Assembly: GCA_009910795.1 (NCBI GenBank)
Contig: VMEE01000022.1
Span: 1-64,000, forward strand
Reading direction: 5' to 3'
Origin: Dehalobacter sp. CP
GTDB taxonomy: Bacteria; Bacillota_B; Desulfitobacteriia; Desulfitobacteriales; Syntrophobotulaceae
Length of the DNA: 64,000 nt
This document shows positions 51,512-60,570 of this stretch, piece after piece. A program made the translations under genes and the position numbers. Under the pieces are notes generated by a model. The model saw only the letters and a list, made by a program, of their open reading frames with translations. It did not search any database and was not told where the DNA came from. Numbering within the stretch: the first letter of the stretch is position 1; the number at the start of each line of letters is the position of its first letter.

Positions 51512-52366
51512 TTAAAACTTTTCTCTGCCCCGACCGGCATTCTCAAGCATTTGTTTCAGCGAATCCCGATCCTTTTCTGCGACCGCCGTTCGGATCATCC
51601 GGACGTTTTCGATGAACACGTCAATTTGTTCTAAAATATTGTCTTTATTCTCGAGTAGAAGTTCACTCCAGAGCTCGGCATTCATTCTCGCGACCCGTGT
51701 TGCATCGCGGAAGCTGCCTCCGACAAAGCTGCCGGTATCCTCAGCACAGGAACTGTTCATCAGGGCGGCCGCAATGACATGCGGAAGTTGACTTGTCAGC
51801 GCAATTATTTCGTCATGTTTATGCGGTTCCATTCGGATCGGCTGTCTGCAGCCGAGACCAAGAATCAACCTTTCCACCAGTCTCAAGCTTTCATTCTTCG
51901 TGCCGTCGATTGGGGTAATCAGATAGTTGGCCCCCCGGAAAATCTCTTCAGAAGCATAGGCAAATCCGCTGGATTCTTTGCCAGCCAGCGGATGTCCCCC
52001 GACGAAGCTCAAATCTTCCCTTAAGACTGAACTAATCTCCTGAACGACTTGTTCTTTGAGTCCTGCCGTATCTGTAATCAGGGCACCGTGTTTAAAATAG
52101 GCCAGGTTGTCTTTCACAAACTGAACGGCAAGCTCCGGATAGATGCAGATCACAACAATATCCGAGCTTTGCAGCGGGATGCTTGCCTCCGTGAATCCTT
52201 TGCTGATCACACCCATTTTTTCTGCTTGTTCCAGCACGCTGCTGTTAACATCGACTGCCCAGATTCTCTTTGGTTTTAGTTTATTCAAAGCCATGGCGAA
52301 TGATCCGCCAATAAGTCCCAGACCCACCACCGTAATTTCCATACTACCAAAGTCCGGTTCTTCCAA
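51512..52366 (-). CDS. tyrA: Prephenate dehydrogenase
   Basis: A 284-residue NAD-dependent enzyme of tyrosine synthesis: VVGLGLIGGSFAMAL (nucleotide binding), TDTAGLKEQVVQEI, FVGGHPLAGKESSGF, LTSQLPHVIAAALMN. TTG start at 52366, eight bases after TGGAGG; the GTG at 52375 lies inside that site and is less likely. Confidence 0.93.
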   Translation of the reverse strand: MEEPDFGSMEITVVGLGLIGGSFAMALNKLKPKRIWAVDVNSSVLEQAEKMGVISKGFTEASIPLQSSDIVVICIYPELAVQFVKDNLAYFKHGALITDTAGLKEQVVQEISSVLREDLSFVGGHPLAGKESSGFAYASEEIFRGANYLITPIDGTKNESLRLVERLILGLGCRQPIRMEPHKHDEIIALTSQLPHVIAAALMNSSCAEDTGSFVGGSFRDATRVARMNAELWSELLLENKDNILEQIDVFIENVRMIRTAVAEKDRDSLKQMLENAGRGREKF

Positions 52367-52396
52367 GAAATCCACCTCCAGGGATCATCTCATTGA

Positions 52397-53410
52397 TTAA
52401 ATAATCTTGTTCTGTATAACCGCCAGCTGTCTCAGTGAGTCCATTAAAGCCTGAAATTTCTCCGGTTTGATAGACTGCTGCCCGTCACATTTAGCATTGG
52501 CCGGGTCGTTGTGCACTTCGATCATGACACCGTCGGCACCTACGACCATTGCTGCTTTAGCCATCGGTTCGACAAGCCACCACAGCCCTGCCGCGTGGCT
52601 TGGATCAACAATAACCGGAAGGTGACTCAGTTTCTTGATCACCGGCACAGCAGTCAGGTCAAGCGTATTTCGGGTGTAATTTTCGAAAGTCCGGATGCCT
52701 CTTTCACAGAAAATAACATTCTCGTTGCCATGCGCCAGAATATATTCCGCAGCGAGTAATAATTCCTCAATGGTCGAGGATAACCCTCTTTTTAGAATCA
52801 CCGGTTTTTGAATTTTTCCGACTTCTTTTAAGAGTTCAAAGTTCTGCATATTGCGGGCGCCGATCTGAATAATATCCACATCTTCAACGAATCTCTCCAG
52901 ATATTCGGTCGACATTAATTCCGACACGATTGGCAGTCCTGTCTTTGCCCTGGCTATTTTCAAAAGTTCCAGGCCATCCTCTCTTAAACCCTGAAAGCTG
53001 TACGGTGAGGAACGCGGCTTAAAAGCGCCGCCTCTTAAAAAAGCAGCTCCGGATTCCTTAACCGCTTCGGCAATGCCGACAATTTGCGTTTCACTTTCTA
53101 CCGAACACGGACCGGCAATCACAGCAAAGGTATCGCCGCCGATTTTTCTGTCCCCGACACTGATGACCGTATCTTCCGGGTGGAATAAACGGTTAACCTT
53201 TTTAAAAGGCTCCTGAACATGAATGACTTTTTCAACATAATCATTTGCATGCAGCGTGTCCGGGTCAATGCTGCTGGTATTCCCGATCAATCCAAGAATA
53301 TGGTAGTTCACGCCTAAAGACTCATGAACCTCACATCCCAGGTCCAATATCTTCTGTTTCATCTTCGCGATCTCCTCTGGTGGCGTCTTCGGCCTCATTA
53401 CAATAATCAT
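52397..53410 (-). CDS. aroF: DAHP synthase, AroA-beta type with N-terminal regulatory domain
   Basis: A 337-residue 3-deoxy-7-phosphoheptulonate synthase, the first step of aromatic synthesis. Residues 1-70 form the ferredoxin-like N-terminal domain of the Thermotoga type (MIIVMRPKTPPEEIAKMKQK); the barrel shows VIAGPCSVESETQI, RGGAFKPRSSPYSFQGL, QIGARNMQNFELL, KRGLSSTIEE and VDPSHAAG. First structural gene of the operon; it lies behind a leader-peptide attenuator. Confidence 0.95.
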   Translation of the reverse strand: MIIVMRPKTPPEEIAKMKQKILDLGCEVHESLGVNYHILGLIGNTSSIDPDTLHANDYVEKVIHVQEPFKKVNRLFHPEDTVISVGDRKIGGDTFAVIAGPCSVESETQIVGIAEAVKESGAAFLRGGAFKPRSSPYSFQGLREDGLELLKIARAKTGLPIVSELMSTEYLERFVEDVDIIQIGARNMQNFELLKEVGKIQKPVILKRGLSSTIEELLLAAEYILAHGNENVIFCERGIRTFENYTRNTLDLTAVPVIKKLSHLPVIVDPSHAAGLWWLVEPMAKAAMVVGADGVMIEVHNDPANAKCDGQQSIKPEKFQALMDSLRQLAVIQNKII

Positions 53411-53463
53411 TTTTCCTACCTCCTTAAACTGTCCTACTTACTTACATGATACTACTCAAGCTT

Positions 53464-53503
53464 GAATAAAAACAGAAGGCTCATTATTTCTAATGAGCCT
53501 TCT
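53464..53503 (-). terminator. Attenuator terminator of the aromatic operon
   Basis: TAATGAGCCTTCT/AGAAGGCTCATTA stem (53474-53486 with 53491-53503, 13 pairs, 4-base loop) followed on the minus strand by GTTTTTATT. It stands between the leader peptide and aroF. Its 5' arm (GCTCATTAG in RNA) is also complementary to CTAATGAGC at 53583-53575 in the leader, an antiterminator pairing. Confidence 0.9.
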
Positions 53504-53545
53504 TTAACAGTATCGTATTTCAACTTCGGTTTCTCTCGACCGGGG

Positions 53546-53716
53546 TCAGGCCGCAAGGCAATTTCCCGCCGGATGCTCATTAGTGAAGAGAGAAAGTATT
53601 CTATTGTAGAACAACCAAAAATAACCGGTGCTAAAATAAAAGTAATAATAGCACTGGCTAAAGCTTCTAAACACAAAAGTATTGATTTGTTCTAGCATTC
53701 TCTTACCGCTAAGCAT
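53546..53716 (-). CDS. Aromatic-rich leader peptide of the aro operon
   Basis: A 56-residue reading frame from ATG 53716 (ribosome site GGAG eight bases upstream) to TGA 53546. Residues 22-37 read CYYYFYFSTGYFWLFY: 11 of the 15 residues after Cys22 are Tyr, Phe or Trp. This is the mark of a leader peptide for transcription attenuation: ribosome stalling at aromatic codons when charged tRNA is scarce would free the downstream CTAATGAGC to pair with the terminator arm and let transcription enter aroF. It precedes exactly the genes for Phe and Tyr synthesis. Not a T-box: no AGGGTGGNACCGCG is present. Confidence 0.88.
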   Translation of the reverse strand: MLSGKRMLEQINTFVFRSFSQCYYYFYFSTGYFWLFYNRILSLFTNEHPAGNCLAA

Positions 53717-53790
53717 TTTACATTCTCCAAAAAGTTACTTTCGAGTTCTGTCCATTATACCGTATAGATTCTTTGGCTGTCAAACGAAAA

Positions 53791-54123
53791 TTATTGTATG
53801 CCTTTCTTTTTCTGCATTAGCTTTACTGGTATTTGGAGGATAATTATTGGCTTTCTTTTCTTATCATCCGCACAAGCATGAACAAATCTGCAAATTTGGA
53901 AGTATTTGTTAAATAAGAACATTGAAAATAAGCCCGCCAAACTTGCTTTTTTATTTAGCGGAGCCAGAAAATAGCGCCTCTCTATAGGCATTCGTAATTC
54001 ATCCATTTTTTTGAATACGTTTTCAAATATATAACATGTTTCAGGAGGAAATATACATTTTGTGGCGAATTTTACATAAAATTGGTTAAGCTGAAAGTTT
54101 CCCATGTCAAAATATCTTAGCAA
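53791..54123 (-). CDS. Doubtful 110-codon reading frame
   Basis: An open frame with no clear ribosome site and no recognised domain, rich in Phe, Lys and Cys. It is divergent from the ComX-like gene and overlaps its expected promoter region. It may not be coding. Confidence 0.25.
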   Translation of the reverse strand: MLRYFDMGNFQLNQFYVKFATKCIFPPETCYIFENVFKKMDELRMPIERRYFLAPLNKKASLAGLFSMFLFNKYFQICRFVHACADDKKRKPIIILQIPVKLMQKKKGIQ

Positions 54124-54167
54124 AGAACACCGCAGATGACTTGTGTTTAAAAAGGGGGGTTTTCTCG

Positions 54168-54362
54168 ATGAACTACGACAGTATTGCTAATTTGGTTCAT
54201 GATTGTGTTAGAAATCCCAAGATGTTGTTGGCACAAAACAGCAAACACGGTAACATGGTTAAGCCCACTGAGTTCACTACAATTCAGAACGTTTTATCCG
54301 ACTACAGAGTTTCTGGCGGCACTATTAGTATGACCGTATCTCCACTGGACAGTTGGCAATAA
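54168..54362 (+). CDS. ComX-like small protein, putative peptide signal precursor
   Basis: A 64-residue protein starting MNYDSIANLVHDCVRNPKML and ending SPLDSWQ, with the only Trp next to last. ComX pheromone precursors have this size, a hydrophobic/charged leader with a short NP-x-x-L segment, and a Trp near the C-terminus that is isoprenylated. It lies just upstream of a ComP-like sensor, as in comQXPA loci. No comQ prenyltransferase gene is beside it. The GGGGGG run gives a ribosome site for ATG 54168. The ComX call is inference from position and shape. Confidence 0.6.
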   Translation: MNYDSIANLVHDCVRNPKMLLAQNSKHGNMVKPTEFTTIQNVLSDYRVSGGTISMTVSPLDSWQ

Positions 54363-54420
54363 ATTAATCACTTATAACTTTCGGCTTGATTCAAATTGTG
54401 TTTCAAATGGAACATAAACA

Positions 54421-54460
54421 ATACTGCCAGGCACGATCGTAAAGAAATGCCTGGCAGTAT
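54421..54460 (+). other. Perfect hairpin between the ComX-like and ComP-like genes
   Basis: ATACTGCCAGGCA (54421-54433) pairs fully with TGCCTGGCAGTAT (54448-54460). No T-run follows, so it is more likely an mRNA-stability or partial attenuation hairpin than a strong terminator. Confidence 0.7.
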
Positions 54461-54486
54461 ACATCATTAGGGAAGTAGTTTGAGAA

Positions 54487-56868
54487 ATGAATATTTTACG
54501 GGAAAAAATTCAAAAAAAACAAATTTATTATCTTGCCAGCCTAATATTTATTTTAATCGGGCTCGTTTACTTCTTTTCCTGCTTTCAGCGCCCTTTTGTC
54601 GGTTTAGATATGAAGAACTCCAGCGGTCAGTGGTATGTGGTTAGTGCCAATCAAAATGGAGAAGGGTATCAATTGGGTATCCGGGTTGGTGATCAGATCC
54701 TTAAAATCAATTCGCAGGATGCGGGAGACTATCACCTGTTAAAGAAATGGGGGCTGGCCGAAGGCGCTCATAGTATCAGTTTTTCTGCTAACAATAATAC
54801 AACAGTACAGACTTTTACTATAGAAATTCTGCCTGCTTACCAAACGATATTTATACTTCCATATTTCATACTTGGGTTTATTTTCTGGTTCCTGGGATTT
54901 ATAGCCTGGTTGAAACGTCCTTTTTTAGTACAGGCCCGTGCTTTATTTTGGTTAAATTATTTCATTGGTTTAGCCATTCTTCTATCTCAAGCTTCCAGCC
55001 GCGCGTTGTTTCTAGGTAAAGAATTGCAGTACATCGCTTTTTTACTGACCGCAGTAGCCTTAGTTTATTTTTTCTCAATTTTTTCGGAAGGAAATAACAC
55101 GAAGGTTAATCAATTAGGCTGCAAACTTGTAACAGTTCTTGCCGTAGTATTTTTTATACTACTCGGTATACATGCCATATGCTTTTTCAGTCTTTCAAGT
55201 TATTTGGTTAAACTGGCATTATTTACGATGATTATCAGTATTTTATTTGTTGTGGTTAACCTGATTCTATTAAAATCGTCAAAAGATCAAGCAGCGAAAA
55301 ATGAAGCAAATATTATTCTCTTAGGGTTACTGATTGGCTTCTTGCCTTTTTTTCTTTTTACAGCGCTGCCTGCTCTTTTTGATTTTAAGCAATTGGTTTA
55401 TAGTTATGTAGATTCATTTTTTGCCCATTTATTGATTTCAGCTGTACCCTTCTCTCTCTACTTTGTAGTTGTTAATAAATATCTCCCGGATTACCGCCGG
55501 ATTTACGAAAGATTCATTATTTGTATTATCTCGTCGGTTTCTCTTAGCTTTATCTCGTTGTTAATCTTTTATATTTTAAAAATTGTGCCTTCTATCACGT
55601 TTGAAGTCTATATAGAAATGTTTTTCTTAATTTTTATCCTGATTGTTTGTTCATATTATCTCCAGATTATTTTAAGTAAACTATTTAAAAAATCAGGTTT
55701 TCTTCAGGAAAAGCAGAGCTTCAAACAAAGGATTGAGGAATTAAACGAGAATCTGACATCCCTGATTGCCGATGATCAAATACTCATAGAAATGGCCCAA
55801 AATCTTGAAATTGACGGGATTTTCCTTGTTACTGATAATGTCCATTTTCGTGGTCTCAATAAAGCTGTTGGCCGTTTCCAAGAGAATCTTGTTGAACGTG
55901 AAATATTGGAAGAATATTTTAACAACCATAACAAACTTGATATGGAAACGAAAGTACTTGCGGATGATTTTCCCGCTGAAGTTTTTGTTCCTTTTTCGTC
56001 TCATAATTCAGCATGCGGCGTTTTTTTCGGCCACCGCTTTTCAAGAATTAAGTTTATCCAGTCAGAATTATCTTTTCTGACGCTTCTTGCGGGTCAGCTG
56101 GTTTATCAATTACTGATATTAATTGTGATCAATGGCCTTAATAAAGAATTAATTGTGTTAAATGAACGTATAAACGATACGAAAACAATAAGCGAAACAG
56201 AAATAGAAAATACTATTCCCCCAAATTTTGTATATTCACTTTTTGCAAATATGAATAATCAAGATCGTCTGATTCCTAAATTATTAACCGGTCCGTACCA
56301 CTATATTCTCGATCAATACAGTTGGCTGGACTACTTGCAAAGAAAGAATTTACCGGAAAGTGTAAAACAGCAAACGATGCTGAAAATTGGGGAAATCGAC
56401 CGAGATATTAAGTTTGAAATTTTAGCAAAAATTGATAAGCGGAACCCGCCATTGTTAGATAAGTCAGGGCTATTACCAACTATTGAATTGTGGATTCAGG
56501 ATTTCATGCGTGAGGAATTGGCTTTAATCATTCTCAATACTTTTGGAATAGACAATAGCAATCGTTTTGATAAGCAAATTGAAACCGTAGCCTTTCGCTT
56601 TATCGAAAAAGGAATCATTAACGCCCTGCGGTATTCAGAGTCCCATGTATTTAAAGTTGATATTATTCTCATAAAGAATATTTTAGAAATCATAATCTGC
56701 GATAATGGTAAAGGATTTGATGTAAATGAACTGGAAACCTGGCTTATTTCCGGTGCTCATTCGGGTTTGGCTGTCATGAAGGAACGTATTGAAAGTGTTG
56801 GCGGACAATTGAAAATCACTTCACAAATAAATAAAGGGACAACACTAAAAGCAATTTTTCAAGTATGA
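54487..56868 (+). CDS. ComP-like multi-pass sensor kinase lacking the usual phospho-acceptor His
   Basis: A 793-residue protein. First helix (13-33), extracellular PDZ-like domain (about 38-112, GYQLGIRVGDQILKINSQDA), seven or more further helices to about 400, a GAF-like linker, then a histidine-kinase end. The ATP-binding boxes are kept: EKGIINALRYSES (N box), DNGKGFDVNE (G1) and SGLAVMKERIESVGGQL (G2). In the dimerisation helix the usual R-x-L-H-D-G-P is replaced by NNQDRLIPKLLTGPYHYIL: Leu stands where His is expected. The PDZ plus multi-helix layout is that of ComP. No response regulator follows. It may signal without autophosphorylation or use another His (PYHY). Confidence 0.75.
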   Translation: MNILREKIQKKQIYYLASLIFILIGLVYFFSCFQRPFVGLDMKNSSGQWYVVSANQNGEGYQLGIRVGDQILKINSQDAGDYHLLKKWGLAEGAHSISFSANNNTTVQTFTIEILPAYQTIFILPYFILGFIFWFLGFIAWLKRPFLVQARALFWLNYFIGLAILLSQASSRALFLGKELQYIAFLLTAVALVYFFSIFSEGNNTKVNQLGCKLVTVLAVVFFILLGIHAICFFSLSSYLVKLALFTMIISILFVVVNLILLKSSKDQAAKNEANIILLGLLIGFLPFFLFTALPALFDFKQLVYSYVDSFFAHLLISAVPFSLYFVVVNKYLPDYRRIYERFIICIISSVSLSFISLLIFYILKIVPSITFEVYIEMFFLIFILIVCSYYLQIILSKLFKKSGFLQEKQSFKQRIEELNENLTSLIADDQILIEMAQNLEIDGIFLVTDNVHFRGLNKAVGRFQENLVEREILEEYFNNHNKLDMETKVLADDFPAEVFVPFSSHNSACGVFFGHRFSRIKFIQSELSFLTLLAGQLVYQLLILIVINGLNKELIVLNERINDTKTISETEIENTIPPNFVYSLFANMNNQDRLIPKLLTGPYHYILDQYSWLDYLQRKNLPESVKQQTMLKIGEIDRDIKFEILAKIDKRNPPLLDKSGLLPTIELWIQDFMREELALIILNTFGIDNSNRFDKQIETVAFRFIEKGIINALRYSESHVFKVDIILIKNILEIIICDNGKGFDVNELETWLISGAHSGLAVMKERIESVGGQLKITSQINKGTTLKAIFQV

Positions 56869-56993
56869 TTTAAGTACATAAAAGAAAGATGTCTTTATTA
56901 CGACTTCTTAAATCTTCCCTTTTAAAAAGGCTTTTTCAGTGGCCTCATGTTAATAAGGACTCCAGCTGTTTTTCATAATCAGAACCGTCCCCG

Positions 56994-57605
56994 TTAACGC
57001 CATCCCCTGGTATAAGTCTCATTGCAGTCGGAACAGATAATTTTCCCTTCGACAAGATGTGCTTTGACTTCTGCAAATGGCTCCCTGCATTGGGAACATA
57101 CAACTGTCTGAAAAATTCTGGCCGATTCAATCCGGGGCATAGTGACTTCGGTAACCGTAAATAATCCATCAGCAGGCGCGGACAGAAATTTTTCAATTCT
57201 GTCCTTCTGCAGCGTCCCCCAGACTGCCTTTTCCTGATCACTGGCCGACCCGGCTGATATTTTTGCCTTCAATTCAGTATATTGTTCATCATCCGGTTTG
57301 TTGCCGAGTTTTCTTAATATCCTGACCGCTTTGCCGGATTTGCGGTTGGCTAACGTAACCGCCTGTTTGCCGGAATCCTTATAAATCAGATTGCCCTTTC
57401 CAAGCGTACAACCGGTAAGTACCTGAATCGCATCGACACCGCAGGCATCGTTTTCGACGACCGCAAACAGTTCTTCATCTGCGGCTCTCATTACACCAAG
57501 CGTATCGAGTCCGATAAACGCCTGTCTGAAGCCAATTGCAAGTCCCATGCATTGATGTCCATGAAATTCAACACATTTTTCCCAGGGTGTTTTTTCTCTG
57601 CACAT
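56994..57605 (-). CDS. FmdE-family protein with C-terminal zinc finger
   Basis: A 203-residue protein of the formylmethanofuran dehydrogenase subunit E-like family: FHGHQCMGLAIGFR, ENDACGVDAIQVLTGCTLGKGN, and a C-terminal zinc ribbon CSQCREPF ... CSDCNETY. In non-methanogens its role is not established, possibly linked to molybdenum enzymes or metal handling. ATG behind AAAGGACTGACCAATC. Confidence 0.9.
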   Translation of the reverse strand: MCREKTPWEKCVEFHGHQCMGLAIGFRQAFIGLDTLGVMRAADEELFAVVENDACGVDAIQVLTGCTLGKGNLIYKDSGKQAVTLANRKSGKAVRILRKLGNKPDDEQYTELKAKISAGSASDQEKAVWGTLQKDRIEKFLSAPADGLFTVTEVTMPRIESARIFQTVVCSQCREPFAEVKAHLVEGKIICSDCNETYTRGWR

Positions 57606-57928
57606 GATTGGTCAGTCCTTTCTTAAATAACGCGGTAAGCTCATTCAATCGTCTTATTGAGGCAGTGTAAATTGAGATAATAATTTATTTTTTGGGGATA
57701 GTCGTGGGCCACAATACTGCTTTCCGGCCATTGTGCCATCCATGGCACAAAAGGCCGCGCTGCGCACTCCATGCTCCGCTTACAGCAGAACTGTGTCCCC
57801 CAGACTGATCATAAGGTTACTTATGTAAGTCTGTAAGTCTATAAGTTTGTAAGTCTGCATGCCATAGACAGCTCATTATCTATGTGGTTACTTTAAGAAC
57901 TTTTTTACTAGAATGGTCATCGTAGATC
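57606..57928. other. Intergenic region with hairpin and 8-bp tandem repeat
   Basis: 57726-57756 form a stem (GGCC, then TTGTGCCAT/ATGGCACAA, loop CC). 57825-57856 is four units of GTAAGTCT (third unit ATAAGTTT). No gene is seen. Confidence 0.6.
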
Positions 57929-58771
57929 CTATCTTGTTGAAACTTTCCAGATAAATGTCCCGGCAAAGAATAGCGCAAGCACCAAAACAATGGTGGCGCC
58001 TGTTGCTGTTCCCCAAAAGTACGACAGGATGAGTCCTGCCAGACCTGAAATCAAGGCGATGATCACGGCAAAGACATGATACTGCCTTGTATTTGCCGCG
58101 ATATTCCGGGAAGCGGCTGCAGGCAGGACAAGCAGGGAACTGATAATCAGAATGCCTACCCAGCGGATCGCGAACGTTACCACAACGGCGATCACGATGG
58201 CAAATACAAATTCATAAAAGCGGACATGAATTCCCCGGCTTTTGGCCAGGGATTGATTGACACTTACCAGAAGCAGCTTGTTGAACCAGCCTGCCCAAAA
58301 CACCAGCACCAGCACAAAAATCAGGGCTAAAATTCCCAGCTCTGAAGGGGTTATGCTTAACAGATCACCGATCAAATACACGGAGTACTTGCTAAAGCCG
58401 CCGTTGCGTGACAGGAGCACGATACCCAATGCAACTGCCGTTGAGGAAAATACGCCGATGATCGTATCCGTCGATGCCGTATTGGCATTTTTAACACTAA
58501 TCACCGCAACCGCAAACAACACCGAAAAAACCAGCAAAGCCCAAAAAGGGCTTTGAATCCCGAGTACAACTCCCGCCGCAACGCCTGTCAACGCCGAATG
58601 TCCCAACGCATCTGAGAAAAAGGCCATCCGGTTATTCACGATCATTGTGCCTAGGATACCTAGAATGGGCGTCACCAGAAGAACAGCCAGCAGGGCGTTC
58701 TTCATAAAATCATATTCCAGCCAGGCCAGAGGAAGCAAGGCATCCAGCAGTCTATACCATTGTTCGATCAT
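57929..58771 (-). CDS. znuB: Zinc/manganese ABC transporter permease
   Basis: A 280-residue ABC-3 family permease with eight or nine helices: MIVNNRMAFFSDALGHSALTG, TDTIIGVFSSTAVALGIVLL, RWVGILIISSLLVLPAAASR. It imports a divalent metal. Start 58771 follows AGGAAGAACAAACC and overlaps the ATPase end by 20 bases. Confidence 0.93.
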   Translation of the reverse strand: MIEQWYRLLDALLPLAWLEYDFMKNALLAVLLVTPILGILGTMIVNNRMAFFSDALGHSALTGVAAGVVLGIQSPFWALLVFSVLFAVAVISVKNANTASTDTIIGVFSSTAVALGIVLLSRNGGFSKYSVYLIGDLLSITPSELGILALIFVLVLVFWAGWFNKLLLVSVNQSLAKSRGIHVRFYEFVFAIVIAVVVTFAIRWVGILIISSLLVLPAAASRNIAANTRQYHVFAVIIALISGLAGLILSYFWGTATGATIVLVLALFFAGTFIWKVSTR

Positions 58772-59579
58772 TGGTTTGTTCTTCCTCTTTTCTTTTGGAT
58801 TCAACGTTTCCTTTGGCCCACCCCATACCAAATGTTTCAATCACTTTCTCGTTATCGAAGACTTCAGCAGCGGTTCCACAGCATTCGATGGTTGCATGAT
58901 TCAGCAGTATCACGCGGTCCGCATATTTGGCCACGAGATTCAAATCGTGCGAAACAAGAATAATCGATAAGTCATAGTCCTGACGCAGCCTGGAGACAAT
59001 ATCATAGAACAGTTCCAACCCTTTCTGGTCGATACCCGACACCGGTTCATCAAGAAACAAGAGATTTGGGACGGGGTCAAGCGCCAGCGCGAGTAATACT
59101 CTTTGCAACTCCCCTCCGGATAGCGCACCTAGTTTTCTGTTAAGGAGATGTTCAGCCTGCACAAGCGTCAAATTCTTTTGAACGCGTTTTTTCGTTTTTT
59201 GAGAAGAACCGAGCCAGACGGGAAAACGGTTGTAAGTCGCCGTAAACAAATCCAGCACAGTGACCGGTGAACTGTTGTCAAAATCAAGTTTCTGCGGGAC
59301 ATAGCCGATGACCGGACAGCCCTTTTTATTGTCTTTAGGATCAAGAAATTCAATCATTCCCATGTGTGGAATTTCACCGAGGATGGCTTTAAACAAGGTT
59401 GTCTTACCAGCTCCGTTTGGTCCGATCACCGCAGTCAAATCACCGCAGTATATTTCAAGATTGATATCCCGCAGTATTTCTTTGTTATTCAGCGTCACCC
59501 CAAGGTGGCTGATCCGCGTGCGGCACAAGCCGCATCCGCATTCTTCATTTAATTCATGATTGCAGCATTTATTTTTCAT
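58752..59579 (-). CDS. znuC: Zinc ABC transporter ATPase with Cys/His-rich N-terminus
   Basis: A 275-residue ZnuC-type ATPase: Walker A GPNGAGKTT, signature LSGGELQRVLLALAL, Walker B LLFLDEPV. Before the ATPase fold it carries a short CCNHELNEECGCGLC segment, an unusual metal-binding looking extension. Its ATG overlaps the znuA stop. Confidence 0.93.
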   Translation of the reverse strand: MKNKCCNHELNEECGCGLCRTRISHLGVTLNNKEILRDINLEIYCGDLTAVIGPNGAGKTTLFKAILGEIPHMGMIEFLDPKDNKKGCPVIGYVPQKLDFDNSSPVTVLDLFTATYNRFPVWLGSSQKTKKRVQKNLTLVQAEHLLNRKLGALSGGELQRVLLALALDPVPNLLFLDEPVSGIDQKGLELFYDIVSRLRQDYDLSIILVSHDLNLVAKYADRVILLNHATIECCGTAAEVFDNEKVIETFGMGWAKGNVESKRKEEEQTNDRTMV

Positions 59580-60550
59580 TGGAGGGCCTCCTGCAGTGTC
59601 TGCAGATTTTTATCCATCAAATCAATATAAGCATCCATTTTCAGTGGGCCTGTGACGATCGGGTCAAGGTAATAGACCCGGGCACCTGTTTCGTTCGCGA
59701 TTGTCTCTGCCGTATCCGCAGAATACTGAGGCTCGGCAAACAAAGCCTTAACTTTTAATGCTTTGATTTTTTCGATTGTTTCAGTCAGTTCTCTCGGGCT
59801 GGGTTCTGATCCGGGCTCCCGCTCGATCACAGCTGCCACGTTCAAATGAAATTCTTCGGCAAAGTACGGGAATGCCTCATGAAAAGTCACGATATCCCGG
59901 TTCTTTACCCCATCCAGGGCCTGGTGCATTTTATTTTTTTCCTGTTCGAGCTTCGCAATATATTCTGCAGTATTTTCCTGATATTTTTCAGCATTTTCGG
60001 GATCAAGGGCCGCCAGCTTATCGCCAATGTTTTGAACCTGTCTGATCGCTTTAGATATACTCAGCCACACATGCGGATTTTTCCCTGTCTCATCCTGAAT
60101 CAGGGTAATCCCTTCACTGGCGTCGATGATCTCCAAATCCGGCATCTGCCCTGTAACCTTAGCGAGGAATGATTCCATTCCCGCGCCGTTGATCACCAAA
60201 ACCTTGGCATCTTCCAGGCTTTTCAGATCTTCAGTCGTCAGTGCATAATCGTGGAGACAGCCGGTTGTCGGTTTGGTCATATTGACGACGGTCACGTTCG
60301 AGATACCCTTCGTGATGTTTAAAGTAAATAGATAGATCGGATAAAACGAAGTCGCAATTTTCAGCGATCCTCGACTGTCATCCGTATTCACCGCGGTGCT
60401 CTCCTTCGCGCCGCACCCGCTTAAGGTTACCATGATTGCCAGCAAAGCCGCGCAAAAAGGTTTCGCCCACTTAAAAAACATTTTTGTCCTATTGGTCCTA
60501 TTTGTCCTATTCATTGCCGTTTTATCAATCATAGCCGTCTTTGCGGTCAT
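59576..60550 (-). CDS. znuA: Zinc ABC transporter substrate-binding lipoprotein
   Basis: A 324-residue ZnuA/TroA-type binding protein with lipobox LSGC near residue 46 and metal-binding histidines in HDYALTTEDL, HVWLSI and HEAFPYF, plus a late acidic residue in YLDPIVTGP. The signal is preceded by an odd N-terminal run with NRT repeated three times, so a later start (for example before FFKWAKPF) is possible. A Zur box stands directly upstream. Confidence 0.92.
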   Translation of the reverse strand: MTAKTAMIDKTAMNRTNRTNRTKMFFKWAKPFCAALLAIMVTLSGCGAKESTAVNTDDSRGSLKIATSFYPIYLFTLNITKGISNVTVVNMTKPTTGCLHDYALTTEDLKSLEDAKVLVINGAGMESFLAKVTGQMPDLEIIDASEGITLIQDETGKNPHVWLSISKAIRQVQNIGDKLAALDPENAEKYQENTAEYIAKLEQEKNKMHQALDGVKNRDIVTFHEAFPYFAEEFHLNVAAVIEREPGSEPSPRELTETIEKIKALKVKALFAEPQYSADTAETIANETGARVYYLDPIVTGPLKMDAYIDLMDKNLQTLQEALQ

Positions 60551-60570
60551 CAATTAATTTCCCCTAATTT

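Noticed and set aside
53452..53676. 74-codon minus-strand frame overlapping the aro leader region
   Set aside because: It runs through the terminator, has no ribosome site, and overlaps in another frame the aromatic-rich leader peptide, which has a good site and explains the region better.
53464..53716. T-box leader before aroF
   Set aside because: No AGGGTGGNACCGCG sequence and no specifier-loop architecture; the leader peptide model fits instead.
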